Of a stretch of 48,816 nucleotides of DNA, positions 1-10,512 are shown piece by piece. Numbering within the stretch: the first letter of the stretch is position 1; every line of letters starts with the position of its first letter. This DNA comes from an uncultured Flavobacterium sp. (lineage in GTDB: Bacteria > Bacteroidota > Bacteroidia > Flavobacteriales > Flavobacteriaceae), in contig CALJVL010000007.1 of assembly GCA_937773775.1 (NCBI GenBank), positions 1 to 48,816 of the forward strand. Direction: 5' to 3'. Position numbers and translations under genes: made by a program. The notes beneath the pieces were generated by a model. It was not told where the DNA came from. It searched no databases and worked only from the letters and a program-made list of their open reading frames with translations.

Positions 1-164
1 GCACCATATTTCCTAGGAAAATGGCGCTTACAAATAAAAAGTAAGGTAGAGATGATTTTATTTTTTGGCTAATTATCATAAAAATCTTTTGTTTTAAACC
101 TTGTTTATTGGTTTTGAAATAGTAAAATTATACATATACTGTGTAGTCAAATTACATTTACGAC

Positions 165-243
165 AGGAGCTGTTTAACCTTCGGTGGATGTCGAATAAGT
201 GTCGATGAATGGTTTCGTCAGAAAAACAGAGGTTTTAGCTCCT
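165..243. repeat. Intergenic hairpin-forming sequence
   Basis: In the gene-free first 870 bases, AGGAGCT (165-171) pairs exactly with AGCTCCT (237-243), and inside it AACCT (176-180) pairs with AGGTT (230-234). The AGGAGC start resembles the structured intergenic repeat near 42837, but the rest differs. I see no reading frame here. Whether it is an RNA structure, a terminator or chance is not settled. Apart from this hairpin, positions 1-870 hold nothing I can identify. Confidence 0.3.
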
Positions 244-875
244 TTTAGGACGATAACACGGTGTATATTGGTGTAAAAACTTGTTAAAAAATAGTTATTT
301 CTGCCATCTAAAAGGTAGTTTAAGCTGCCTTATACCAGCATAATAACATATTGCAGCTTTCTTAGTTTTTTATTGATTTTCTACTTTAAGGGGTCTGAAA
401 AAAAAAGCCTATAAGTACTACATTGCCTCAATTTTGAAAATAGCACAGAAATAATTGTATTTTATTTAGTTAAAATAAAAGTCGTTTTAAGCCCTTAAAT
501 TGTTATTTTTCAGAACATTAAATATTTTAAAAATATAAAAGCAGTACCTATTAAAAAATAAAAACAGGTCGCTTTTGAGGTGTTGTATTTTTAGAAACGG
601 AGTTGATAATTTTGTTTAATTTTTTAGTTCTAATTTCGATAAAATAGTTTCTAATAAACGTCATTTTGTGACATCTGACTGGATTAAATTTATTCCTATA
701 AAAGTAGTAAACCACAAACATTTCGCTAGATTCCTAAATACTCAATATTAGATAATTACGTTTTGTCAACTTCTATTTTTTAAATTACTACCATCTGAAT
801 TTGCTATTTTACCATAGGTGAGTGTTAACTAGTGTTGTAATTGTATTCGATCATGGTTTATAAGTTGCAAAACGT

Positions 876-2595
876 CAGGCTGTGAAAAAACCTCCTTTTT
901 CCATTAAAAAGCTTGAATTTTCCTGTTCTACAAGTCAAATAAAGCCTTTTAAGAAGGCTCTTTTTTTAGGCTACTAATTTCATTAGATAATAATCAAGGG
1001 CGTTAGTTCGCTTTAAATACTCCGTTTTTAGCAAAAGCAAGACTTGTGCTCTGTAAGGTGTGTTCCATTTTTTGAGTTTGGCAATCAGATCAGGAACGCC
1101 CAGTATATTGATACTGCGTTTGATGTTATAAACCAGCATAATTAAGCTGTGTTCTCCGTTTACTTTTTCTAGTCCCGTTAAATTAGTGTGATTATAACCC
1201 CATTGTCTTTTTATAGTACCGAATATATGTTCGTTTATCTCTTGTCGTGTTCGGTATAATTGTGGGTTTTCCTGATAGCGTTTGTTGTTTTCTTCAACAG
1301 CTTGCGCGTACTGGCTCCGATCGATTTCCCGCCCTGCTGGTCTAGCAGTACAAAGATGTTTTACAAGACATTCCCGGCAGGCTGGGGTTCGGTATTTTTT
1401 AAATTGATAACTACTTTGCTCTGTTCGCCCACTTTTTTTATGCCACCTTCCTGTAGTTTTTAAAGTTTCTCCTTGGGGACACGTATAGCTGTCGTTTTCT
1501 GCATCGTATTTAAATTTGGCTACCAAGTAATCGGGTTGCGTAACGCTTTCTTTGCTTGTTCCTGGCGTAGGATGCGCTACAATGGTGCTGATGTTATGGT
1601 TTATGCATTGGGCGATTTCCCTTCCATTATGGTAGCCTTTATCCACCAAAACAGTAAAAGTATCTAGTCCCAAATTTTCCTTTGCTTCCAAAGCGATAGC
1701 TCCTAAGGCGTTAAGATCGTTCCGATTTATGGTGTGAGTAGCCACAACTAAATTATGCTTATTATCCACTGCTGCTTGGATATTATAGCTTATCTCAACT
1801 ACTACTCCTTGAACTAAAAGGGCTCTCGCATCTTGATCGGTGGTACTTATTTGGGGTTGTCCACTCTCTTTTAGTTTGTCTTCTAGAAGTTCGTAGCGTA
1901 TTTTATTCTTTTTTAATCGTTCTATTTTTTCTGCAATCTTTGTGATTGCAATGCTATTATCCTGTAGATCATTCTTAGCCAATTCGGCAAGATATTCTTG
2001 GGTTCGCTCTTCAATATACGCTAAGTGTCTCTCTATTTTCTTTTGGTTGAAGTTTGCTTTCTTACTGTTGTGCGCTCTGCTTTTTGTGCCGTCAATAGCG
2101 ATGATTTCACAGCCAATTAGGTCAGCATCTTTAAGGAAAGAAACAAAGAGTTTAAAGAGTTTTTTTAATCCCAATGGATTTTGTTTTCTAAAGTCGGATA
2201 TACTATGGTAGTTGGGTATGATTGCACATAAAAGCCATTGCAATTCGTTATTGCGAGCGCACTCCTTTTCTAGCTTTCTTGAGCTACGCAGCCCATTTAG
2301 ATAACCATACAAATAGATTTTAAGAAAGATTTTAGTATCAAAGCTCGGGCGACCTTCCCCTTTAATGGTTTGAACAGAAAAACCTAAAGTTTGTAATGAC
2401 AATGCTTCGACAAAAGCATCGATAAAACGAACGGGGTTTTCCGGTAAAATAGTGTCTTCTAAACTAGAAAAAAATAGCTGATTGCGAGGAGTTCCTGTGA
2501 TGTGTTGCATCATTAAATATACAACTTTTCTTGCTTTAATATTCGAAATATACATTATATTTGAAAGAACATAACGACGGTTTTTTCACAGACTG
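876..2595 (-). mobile_element. IS1182-family insertion sequence, apparently complete
   Basis: The element is 1720 bp and is bounded by imperfect inverted repeats. The left end (876-892) reads CAGGCTGTGAAAAAACC; the reverse complement of the right end (2579-2595) reads CAGTCTGTGAAAAAACC, so 16 of 17 bases match. The tetranucleotide ACGT lies directly outside both ends (872-875 and 2596-2599), as expected for a 4-bp palindromic target duplication. One intact transposase gene fills it on the minus strand. With intact ends and ORF it may be active, and it is a plausible driver of the MITE at 30848-30956. Confidence 0.88.
966..2510 (-). CDS. IS1182-family DDE transposase
   Basis: This transposase catalyses cut-and-paste or copy movement of the surrounding element. 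The N-terminal part (TPRNQLFFSSLED, then ENPVRFIDAFVE) matches the DUF772-like helical DNA-binding domain of IS1182 transposases. The catalytic core shows the first Asp in IIAIDGTKSRAHN, the second in LVDKGYHNG, and the Glu in NEHIFGTIKRQWGYNH. A cysteine cluster (CPQG, ACRECLVKHLC) lies between them. I place the start at MQHITG (2510); ATG at 2513 and 2555 are also in frame and would add 1 or 15 residues. There is no frameshift or internal stop. The long lysine-rich insert near residues 165-230 is usual for the family. Confidence 0.93.
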   Translation of the reverse strand: MQHITGTPRNQLFFSSLEDTILPENPVRFIDAFVEALSLQTLGFSVQTIKGEGRPSFDTKIFLKIYLYGYLNGLRSSRKLEKECARNNELQWLLCAIIPNYHSISDFRKQNPLGLKKLFKLFVSFLKDADLIGCEIIAIDGTKSRAHNSKKANFNQKKIERHLAYIEERTQEYLAELAKNDLQDNSIAITKIAEKIERLKKNKIRYELLEDKLKESGQPQISTTDQDARALLVQGVVVEISYNIQAAVDNKHNLVVATHTINRNDLNALGAIALEAKENLGLDTFTVLVDKGYHNGREIAQCINHNISTIVAHPTPGTSKESVTQPDYLVAKFKYDAENDSYTCPQGETLKTTGRWHKKSGRTEQSSYQFKKYRTPACRECLVKHLCTARPAGREIDRSQYAQAVEENNKRYQENPQLYRTRQEINEHIFGTIKRQWGYNHTNLTGLEKVNGEHSLIMLVYNIKRSINILGVPDLIAKLKKWNTPYRAQVLLLLKTEYLKRTNALDYYLMKLVA

Positions 2596-2617
2596 ACGTC
2601 AGCTTCCAGAAGTATAA

Positions 2618-2764
2618 TACCTGCGTGATATTGAACCTGATTTTTGGATCGAAAAACTATCTTTAAAAGCTGCCAAAATTATAATCGTTGCTATAATAAA
2701 TGTCTTTTTTATTTTTTTATTTCCTGAAAACGCTGTCAGAGTAAAATTAAATAGGATGTTTTAA
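2618..2764 (+). pseudogene. Possible C-terminal gene remnant beside the IS
   Basis: Directly beyond the right end of the IS an open stretch without a start codon encodes 48 residues with protein-like composition: a charged start (LRDIEPDFWIEKLSLKAAK), a hydrophobic segment (IIIVAIINVFFIFLF), then PENAVRVKLNRMF and a stop. It could be the tail of a gene cut by the insertion, but the left flank of the IS does not supply a matching open frame. I cannot name a family. The remainder, to 3236, is AT-rich and holds nothing recognisable besides the presumed promoter region of the next gene. Confidence 0.25.
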
Positions 2765-3236
2765 TCAACATATTGCAACACTTTCGATTTAGAAATTCAG
2801 TTTTTTTTAACTTAAAAATTCAATTTCTTAATTAAAGTTTGGAAAAAAAGTTTCTAGAACAATTATGAGTGTGAGGAATTTATTTTTTTTAAAGTAAAAT
2901 TATGAAAAGGCCTATGATATAACTAGTCTCTAACAAACCATTAAATTTGGATTTTTACTTAAAGTTCGTTTTTTAATAAAAAGAATATTTACTATATTAG
3001 CATGGAACTTTTTTTTACCAAACTTCTTTAATTAAATGTTTATCAGTAAATTTACAGGGAATTAAATTGTAATTTGCGAACACAAGCTGTTAATGTGCCT
3101 TTTTATTGATTAATGCCAACTTTCTAAGATTACTTTTTTTAATTTACATTTCTTAGATGTATTTTGTTCCTCAAAAAAGGTTGAGCGTTACTTGTTGAAG
3201 TTGCTTAAAATATTTATTGTTAATTAGTTTATTGTT

Positions 3237-6200
3237 ATGAGCGCTAATTTTGCCAAACCTACCTACGAAGAGCTGATTAATACCCTCAAAGACAAAGAGT
3301 TGCAAATTGATCATTTACTTAAAAACGAGTCGTCCTTAACTAATTTAAATTTCTACTTTAAAGAATCTTTAGATTTTGTAGGCATACTTGGCGCCGATGG
3401 TTTCTATAAAGAAGTAAATCCTGCTTTTATAAAAATGCTAGGCTATACAAAAGAGGAGTTACTTAGTAAATCCTCAATGTGTTTTGTACATCCTGATGAT
3501 GTGGAGTCATCCACAAAAGAGATGGAAAGATTATCAGTTGCAACCATATCCATTATTTATGAAAACAGACATATAAAAAAAAATGGAGAAATTGTTTTTA
3601 TACAGTGGGCAACAATTATTGATAATACAAAAGAAACCACTTACTCAATAGGTCGAGATATTACTAAAGAGAAAATCGAGAATAATAAAACCGAAGAAAG
3701 CGAAAAGAATTTTAGAGCATTAGTAGAAAATAATGACGGAATAATAACAGTCGTTGATGAGAATTTAAAAGTTTTATTTCGAAGTCCTTCATCTGCAAGA
3801 GTAACTGGATATACAGATAAGGAGTTTGACGAAATTCTTGACGAAGAATATTTCCATGCGGATTATTTAGAATATATATATAAGATTATACAAAATGCCA
3901 TAAATAATCCTGGAAAGCTATTTCCAGCCTTGTTTCGAGTAAAGCATAAGAGTGGGCATTACATTTGGTTAGAAGGAATAATTAATAATAGATTTAATGA
4001 CAGTAGCGTAAAGGGAATTATTTCAAATTTTAGAGATGTCACTGATAGAGTGGAATCTACTTCAATTCTAAAAAAAGAGCGAGATGTTTTTGCCAAAATT
4101 GCCGCCACATCTCCAGGATTAATTTATTCAATGCGTCAGAATTTTGACGGTTCGTTATGCTATCCTTACGCGAGTGATGCCATAAAAGGGATCTACGGAT
4201 TTAGTTTTAAAGAGGTTGCGAGTAATGCAAATATTATATTCGATTTAATCCATCCGGATGATCTTCCTGGAGTAATAGCAAAGATTATAAATACAAAAAC
4301 GAAATTGGTTCCCCTCAAAGGAGAATATCGTTATTTTCACCCTATAAAAGGACTTGTTTGGCATGAGGTGAATTCGCTGCCAGTAGTCGAGCCTGAGGGC
4401 ACGGTGATTTGTCATGGTACCGTAACCGATATAAGTGAGCGTAAGAATGCAGAAGGATTAATCATTAAAGAAAAACTGCTTTCTGAAAAGATAATAAGTA
4501 ATCTTCCAGGTATATTTTATCTCTATAATGAATCTGGAAAATTTGTAAAATGGAATAAAAATTTCGAACTGATGACAGGCTATGGAAGTCGCGAAATTAA
4601 AACAATGCGACCTTCTGATTTCTTTAAAGTAATAGAAAAAGAAAGAATTGAAAATAGGATAAAAGCTATATTAGGCCACAGTTCACCTAATATTGGAGAT
4701 AAACCCCCAGGTATTGAGGTTGAGTTTTATACAAAAAATAAAAATAAAGTACCCTATTTTATTGATTCACTCGCCATAGAGTATGAGGGGGAAAAATGTG
4801 TGTTCGGGATAGGGCTTGATCTTACTGAGAAGAAGAAATCGGAAGAGGAGCTCAAGGTAATTTACGAAAAAATGGAAGCTGTCTTTGATGCAATTCCGGA
4901 TTTATTATTCGAAGTTGGAATGGACGGTCACATCTATAATTTTCATTCCCGTCTAAATGACTTATCTGAAATATATTCGAAAAGTATCATAGGTAAAACT
5001 TTTTTTGATATACTACCTTCTGAGGCAGCAGATATAGCGATATCGGCGATACGCGAAGCATATGAAAATGGATTCTCAAACGGAAAACAATATAGTTTAG
5101 AACTGCCAACAGGTAAGTCTTGGTTTGAACTCTCAATAGCACCTATGAAAGAAAGCGAAACTCATGACATACATTTTATCTGCCTGTCAAGAGAAATCAC
5201 CGCTGCTAAAAAAGGAGATGAAGCTTTACTACAAAGTGAAGGAAGATATCGTGGTTTACTAGATAACTTGGACGCAGGAGTTGTAGTACATGCTCCAAAT
5301 GCCTCGATAATAATGAGTAATCAGAAAGCTTGTGAATTATTAGGGTTAAGCGCAAATCAAATAATAGGTTTGGAAGCAATTGATTCCGAATGGCGATTTT
5401 TAAATGAAGATGGGTCTTCAATGGATGCTAAGTTCTTTCCTGTGAACCAAATCGTTAAAACAAAGCAGTCACTTAAAAACATTTTAGTTGGAGTAAGCCG
5501 CCCACAAAGTTCTGATTTGGCGTGGCTTCTGGCAAGTGGCTACCCATTTTTTGATAACAAAGGAGATTTAGCGGAAATTGTGATTAGTTTTATTGACATT
5601 ACGGACCGAAAATTGTTAGAAACTGAGCTTTTGAAATCTAAAGAACAATCCGAGAATGCCAACAAATCTAAGACTGATTTTCTGGCTAATATGAGTCATG
5701 AAATTAGAACTCCATTAAATGCAATTATTGGATATACCCATCTATTGATGAAACCGGCTTTAGAAACAAATCAATCAGAATATATTTCTACCATTAATGA
5801 GTCAGCTGCTTCATTGTTGGATATAGTAAATGACATTTTGGATTTTTCAAAGATTGAATCAGGCAAATTAGAGTTAAGTATCGATAATTTAGATTTATTT
5901 AAACTGTCGGATCAGGTAATTGATTTGTTTAAATATCAAGCCCTGAAAAAAGACATAGATTTAGTGCTTCATATGGATCCGGAAGTTCCGCAATTTATCC
6001 TTGCAGATTCAGTCAGGTTAAAACAAATTTTGGTAAACCTTCTAAGCAATGCTTTTAAGTTTACAAATACAGGTGTGATACGATTGAACATTAGTGCAAT
6101 ACCAAACAATAGTAAAGACTCTTCAAAAATAAAATTCTCTGTAAAAGACACTGGAATTGGAATAAAAGGCAGTAACAACCTCAAAATATTTCAATCTTTT

Positions 6201-6809
6201 GTGCAAGAAGATAATTCAGTCAGCCGAAAATTTGGAGGAACAGGGTTGGGACTACCCATTTCAAATCAACTCTTGGCATTGATGAATAGTAAATTAAACT
6301 TGATAAGCAAATATGGAGAGGGAAGTGATTTTTTCTTCGAAATTGATTTTAGAAGACTAAATGATAGTGAAATTTTAAATGCTAAAATAGACAATGTACA
6401 TACCGATGGCTCCAGTAACTTTTTACATATTGAAGGACATAAAAAGGTCTTAATAGTGGAGGACAATAGGATAAATATGCTGTTAGTAAAAACACTCGTT
6501 CAAACACTTATTCCTGATTGTGTTATCTATGTAGCAAAGGACGGTAACGAGGCGGTTGACCAATATAAAAAAGCGATGCCAGATATTATTTTAATGGATA
6601 TTCAGATGCCCAATAAAAACGGGTATGAAGCGACTGCAGAAATCAGGCAATTAAAAGATTCGGCTGAAATTCCCATAATAGCAGTTACAGCGGGTATAAT
6701 GGCAGACGATAAGCAGAAATGTTTAGAGGCGGGCTTGAATGACTATTTATCTAAACCTATTATTGAATCCGAATTAAAAAGAGTGCTTGTTAAATGGCTG
6801 GTTAAGTAG
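3237..6809 (+). CDS. Six-PAS hybrid sensor histidine kinase with receiver domain
   Basis: This is a cytoplasmic hybrid kinase of 1190 residues: it senses through PAS domains, autophosphorylates on His and passes phosphate to its own receiver. Six PAS/PAC units follow one another (about 45-150, 155-270, 285-400, 410-535, 545-660 and 670-795), most ending in a D-I/L-T-(E/D)-(R/K)-type PAC motif. The HisKA domain holds the phospho-accepting His821 in [16 protein letters not shown]. The ATPase domain shows the N box (LVNLLSNAFKFT), DTGIGI and FGGTGLGL. The receiver has Asp1121 in ILMDIQMP. No transmembrane segment or output domain is visible, so a separate phosphotransfer or response partner is likely. 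The kinase core is closely similar to that at 10513-12255, suggesting duplication. Confidence 0.93.
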   Translation: MSANFAKPTYEELINTLKDKELQIDHLLKNESSLTNLNFYFKESLDFVGILGADGFYKEVNPAFIKMLGYTKEELLSKSSMCFVHPDDVESSTKEMERLSVATISIIYENRHIKKNGEIVFIQWATIIDNTKETTYSIGRDITKEKIENNKTEESEKNFRALVENNDGIITVVDENLKVLFRSPSSARVTGYTDKEFDEILDEEYFHADYLEYIYKIIQNAINNPGKLFPALFRVKHKSGHYIWLEGIINNRFNDSSVKGIISNFRDVTDRVESTSILKKERDVFAKIAATSPGLIYSMRQNFDGSLCYPYASDAIKGIYGFSFKEVASNANIIFDLIHPDDLPGVIAKIINTKTKLVPLKGEYRYFHPIKGLVWHEVNSLPVVEPEGTVICHGTVTDISERKNAEGLIIKEKLLSEKIISNLPGIFYLYNESGKFVKWNKNFELMTGYGSREIKTMRPSDFFKVIEKERIENRIKAILGHSSPNIGDKPPGIEVEFYTKNKNKVPYFIDSLAIEYEGEKCVFGIGLDLTEKKKSEEELKVIYEKMEAVFDAIPDLLFEVGMDGHIYNFHSRLNDLSEIYSKSIIGKTFFDILPSEAADIAISAIREAYENGFSNGKQYSLELPTGKSWFELSIAPMKESETHDIHFICLSREITAAKKGDEALLQSEGRYRGLLDNLDAGVVVHAPNASIIMSNQKACELLGLSANQIIGLEAIDSEWRFLNEDGSSMDAKFFPVNQIVKTKQSLKNILVGVSRPQSSDLAWLLASGYPFFDNKGDLAEIVISFIDITDRKLLETELLKSKEQSENANKSKTDFLANMSHEIRTPLNAIIGYTHLLMKPALETNQSEYISTINESAASLLDIVNDILDFSKIESGKLELSIDNLDLFKLSDQVIDLFKYQALKKDIDLVLHMDPEVPQFILADSVRLKQILVNLLSNAFKFTNTGVIRLNISAIPNNSKDSSKIKFSVKDTGIGIKGSNNLKIFQSFVQEDNSVSRKFGGTGLGLPISNQLLALMNSKLNLISKYGEGSDFFFEIDFRRLNDSEILNAKIDNVHTDGSSNFLHIEGHKKVLIVEDNRINMLLVKTLVQTLIPDCVIYVAKDGNEAVDQYKKAMPDIILMDIQMPNKNGYEATAEIRQLKDSAEIPIIAVTAGIMADDKQKCLEAGLNDYLSKPIIESELKRVLVKWLVK

Positions 6810-7087
6810 TAGTTTTTCGCAGCCTTATTTCTTAGTTTTAAATAGCACGATTATTCCTATATTTTTTTTTTTAATTTATAGTTACTTTAGCTAGAGTCCT
6901 TTATTCAGCTAAGATCTTTAATTATTTATTTGATGATCAAAGAAAGACAGGAGTTTTTTTAGTAAAAAAAGATGATGTTGTAATAAATTGTTAATAATAT
7001 TTTAAATAAAGTTTATATTTATGCATTATTAAATAAAAAAAGTTGTCAGTACTTATTATTTAGTTGTTTTACAACGAAAGTCGATCG

Positions 7088-10000
7088 ATGAAGCAAAATA
7101 GAGGTATGAAATTAATTACAAAAGATAGTGTAAACAATAAAGCGGATAAACTTTCTGAAAAACACTTAAAAATGAATGTTCCAAACCTTGAGTATGAAAA
7201 ATTCCCTATTGTAGGAATAGGTGCTTCTGCAGGTGGACTAGAGTCATTTGAGTTATTTTTTGAAAACCTACCCGTCGACACTGGAATGGCTTTTGTCCTT
7301 GTCCAGCATCTCGATCCTACCCATGAGGGCAGATTGCCAGAGTTGATTCAACGAAAGACGGGGATGACAGTTTTACAGGCAGAGGATCGATTAGAAGTGA
7401 AACCCAACAACGTATACATTATACCTCCAAACAAGAGTCTGTCAATATTAAATGGCAGGTTACATATTTTTCCACCAGAAGAAAAAAGAGGACTACGATT
7501 GCCAATAGATATCTTTTTCCGCTCTCTGGCAGAGTATAGCAAGGGTAGCAGCGTAGGGATTATCCTTTCGGGAATGGGATCTGATGGCTGCCTTGGTGTG
7601 AAATCCATTAAAGGACAAAATGGGCTAGTAATGGTTCAAGACCCCTCTACAGCTAAATTTCCTAGTATGCCTTATAATGCGATCCGTTCAGTTAATGCAG
7701 ATATCATAGCTCCAGTCGAAGAACTACCTACTAAACTGATAGATTTTTTAAAATATTTCCCGCGAAGTAAAGATGAAACTGAAGAAAAAAGCATAAACAA
7801 CATATATAAAATAATAAGCTTGTTGTTCGATCAATCAGGACATGATTTTTCGGGGTACAAGAAAAGTACCTTAAAACGAAGAATAGAAAGGCGGATAGCG
7901 ATACATGGAACTCAGGACTTAGGCGGGTACGTTCTTCTATTGCAGAAAAACCCTAGAGAAGTGGGGCTCCTTTTTAATGAATTATTGATTGGCGTTACGA
8001 GCTTTTTTCGTGATTCAGAAGTGTGGAATAAGCTTAAAGAGGAAATTTTACCTAATTACATTAAAACACTACCTGATAATTATGAGTTACGAGCATGGGT
8101 CACCGCTTGCTCAACAGGTGAAGAAGCCTACTCATTAGCTATTCTTTTTAATGAGGTTATAAGCGAGATGAAGAATAAGAGAGGCCTGTCATTGAAGATA
8201 TTCGCATCTGATATGGATGTCACTGCTATTGATAAAGCACGTAAAGGTCTGTTCCCAAGTAATATCATAGCAGATGTATCATCAGATCGTATCGATAAGA
8301 ATTTCAGGCTCGAAGCTGAAGGTTTTCGTGTAAGTGCTATTATTCGAGAAATGTTGGTTTTTGCTCCTCATGATTTAATCAAGGACCCTCCTTTTACTAA
8401 AATGGATATACTCACTTGTCGCAATATGCTTATCTATATGGAACCGCCATTACAAAAAAAGATGATGTCTTTATTTAATTATAGTTTGAACCCTAGAGGA
8501 ATTATGCTACTCGGTGCTGCAGAAACACTTGGACAAAATAATAGGGATTTTGAAGTAATAGATGCTAGATTGAAATTTTTTAAAAAAACGAAAAATGCTT
8601 ATATGAATGGTTCTATAGATTTTCCGAGCTCCTATGCCGGAGGTGGGGGGAAGCCAGTTGCGACAAAGCCTAGACCCGAAATGACTGAAAACATACAAAC
8701 ATTAGCAGATCAGGTTTTGCTTCAACGCTATGCGCCTGCGAGTGTTATGGTTAACGAAAATGGAGATATTATATATATTACGGGTAGAACTGGAAAATAT
8801 CTAGAACCCGTTGCGGGAAAGGCAAATTGGAATATACATGCCATGGCGAGAGAAGGCTTGCGTAATGTACTTCTTAGTGCTTTCAGAAAAGCTAAAAAGA
8901 ACTTTATACCCATTGTCCTCCATAGGATAAAGATACTTAACGATGGCGGTTTTGTTATTGTTGATCTTACACTACAGTGTATTGATAGTCCTGCTGCAAT
9001 AAAAGGGATGATTATGATTGTTTTTAAGGAATCGCCAAGTGTAAAAGAGGAGAGTACTGTAGGTCTGAAATCAAATATCCAAATTGGAAATGATGAGTTG
9101 AAAGAATTGGAAGCAGAACTGAAGCAAAGTAATCTTGACCTGCAAATTACTCGAGAAGAAATGCAAACTTCTCAGGAAGAAGTTAGATCCTCTAACGAGG
9201 AGTTGCAATCCACCAATGAAGAATTACAATCTACAAATGAGGAGCTCACTACGTCTAAAGAAGAGATGCAGAGCTTAAACGAAGAATTACAAACGATAAA
9301 TGCAGAACTGCAAAGCAAGTTACTTGATTTTGAAATGGCAAACAATGACATGAAAAATCTGCTTAACAGTACAGATATAGCTACTCTTTTTCTGGATATG
9401 AATTTAAGTATCCGACGGTTTACGGACCCTGTTGGCAAGATATTTAAAGTAAGAGCATCAGATACTGGAAGACCATTTACTGATTTAGTGACTGAATTAG
9501 AATATCCTGAAATGGAGATTCATGCGCGGGCAGTGATTAAGAACCTAACCCCAATACAAACCAAAGTGACCACTAAGGCTGGAAAATGGTTTTATGTTAA
9601 AATAATGCCATACCGTACCTTAGACGACAAAATAGATGGATTAGTAATTACGTTTATCGACATTACTCTCACGAAAAAAGCGGAAGAGGCGCTTAATGAT
9701 GAAAACAGATACTTACTACGACTGTTTGAATCGGCAAAGGATGGGATTCTTATTCTTAATGGCGAAACAGGTAAAATTATTGATGTAAATCCATTTTTAA
9801 TTGAAAAATTGGGTTACTCGAAGGAGGAATTGGAGGAAAAAACAATTTGGGAAATCGGAATGTTTAAAGATATAAGTGCGAATAAAAGCATGTTTCTAGA
9901 ATTGCTAAGGGAAAAATTTATCCGCTATGAAAACTTGCCGCTTGAAACCGCCACTGGAGAACTGATCAATGTGGAGTTCGTAAGTAATGTATTTACCGTA

Positions 10001-10099
10001 AATAGCAATAAGATAATTCAGTGCATAGTAAGAGAGACAGTAGATAAGGATAAAACATTAATGGCTGCTCCTGATGCCTCATTACCTTCAGCTTTTTGA
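7088..10099 (+). CDS. CheB-CheR-PAS fusion protein
   Basis: This protein fuses a methylesterase, an SAM-dependent methyltransferase and PAS domains, a combination found in many non-chemotactic sensory systems. CheB (about 35-225) keeps its triad: Ser47 in GASAGG, His74 in QHLDP and Asp166 in GMGSDG. CheR (about 245-510) shows the SAM-binding STGEEAYSLAI region and the LTCRNMLIYM motif. A long coiled coil of NEELQ-type repeats (about 660-745) leads to two PAS domains. I choose ATG 7088 (MKQNRG) over an in-frame TTG at 7064, because TTG starts are uncommon and the extra residues show no similarity. The protein sits between two hybrid kinases and probably works with them; no chemoreceptor or flagellar gene is nearby. 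Confidence 0.9.
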   Translation: MKQNRGMKLITKDSVNNKADKLSEKHLKMNVPNLEYEKFPIVGIGASAGGLESFELFFENLPVDTGMAFVLVQHLDPTHEGRLPELIQRKTGMTVLQAEDRLEVKPNNVYIIPPNKSLSILNGRLHIFPPEEKRGLRLPIDIFFRSLAEYSKGSSVGIILSGMGSDGCLGVKSIKGQNGLVMVQDPSTAKFPSMPYNAIRSVNADIIAPVEELPTKLIDFLKYFPRSKDETEEKSINNIYKIISLLFDQSGHDFSGYKKSTLKRRIERRIAIHGTQDLGGYVLLLQKNPREVGLLFNELLIGVTSFFRDSEVWNKLKEEILPNYIKTLPDNYELRAWVTACSTGEEAYSLAILFNEVISEMKNKRGLSLKIFASDMDVTAIDKARKGLFPSNIIADVSSDRIDKNFRLEAEGFRVSAIIREMLVFAPHDLIKDPPFTKMDILTCRNMLIYMEPPLQKKMMSLFNYSLNPRGIMLLGAAETLGQNNRDFEVIDARLKFFKKTKNAYMNGSIDFPSSYAGGGGKPVATKPRPEMTENIQTLADQVLLQRYAPASVMVNENGDIIYITGRTGKYLEPVAGKANWNIHAMAREGLRNVLLSAFRKAKKNFIPIVLHRIKILNDGGFVIVDLTLQCIDSPAAIKGMIMIVFKESPSVKEESTVGLKSNIQIGNDELKELEAELKQSNLDLQITREEMQTSQEEVRSSNEELQSTNEELQSTNEELTTSKEEMQSLNEELQTINAELQSKLLDFEMANNDMKNLLNSTDIATLFLDMNLSIRRFTDPVGKIFKVRASDTGRPFTDLVTELEYPEMEIHARAVIKNLTPIQTKVTTKAGKWFYVKIMPYRTLDDKIDGLVITFIDITLTKKAEEALNDENRYLLRLFESAKDGILILNGETGKIIDVNPFLIEKLGYSKEELEEKTIWEIGMFKDISANKSMFLELLREKFIRYENLPLETATGELINVEFVSNVFTVNSNKIIQCIVRETVDKDKTLMAAPDASLPSAF

Positions 10100-10434
10100 G
10101 TCAAAAGAAGAAGGTTGTATTGTTCATTGATGCTGATTCGGGTAAAATAATAGAAATTAATCAGCACTTAATGGATCTTCTAGGCTATTCAAAAGAGTAT
10201 TTTTTTGAAAAACAAATTTGGGAAATGGATTTTTTCAAGTATATTGTGCCCAATAAGAAGAAATTTTTAGCATTACAACAAAGAGAGTTCATTCACTATG
10301 ACGATGTTCTCATTAAAATAGCGAATGGGAATAAAATTTTTATTTAATTCACTAGCAACATTCATTTTAGAGATTACAATAAAATACTACAATGTTTTAT
10401 TCATGGGGTAGTAAAACCTAAAATGTTTAAATAA
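10100..10434 (+). pseudogene. Decayed PAS domain fragment after the CheB-CheR gene
   Basis: Directly after the stop of the CheB-CheR gene, in the minus-one frame, lies a degenerate copy of that protein's last PAS domain. GKIIEINQHLMDLLGYSKE here matches GKIIDVNPFLIEKLGYSKE there, and QIWEM matches TIWEI. It has no ATG. A TAA at 10345-10347 interrupts it, and the same frame continues with FTSNIHFRDYNKILQCFIHG, which aligns with FVSNVFTVNSNKIIQCIVRE upstream. The N-terminal strand of the PAS fold is missing. I read it as a tandem PAS unit cut off by a frameshift at the T5 run (10093-10097) and then broken by a nonsense codon. Confidence 0.7.
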
Positions 10435-10512
10435 TGGCCTGGTGCAAGCAAGCGATATTTAGTTTTTTTAGACCTTAAAATGATTAGTTGAATTTTTTAA
10501 TATTCAGAAATT

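Noticed and set aside
7064..7087. TTG start for the CheB-CheR gene
   Set aside because: ATG at 7088 gives a normal protein and the extra eight residues are unsupported.
9178..9310. Tandem repeat in DNA coding for NEELQ units
   Set aside because: It is the coiled coil usual for CheB-CheR-PAS proteins, not a mobile or CRISPR repeat.
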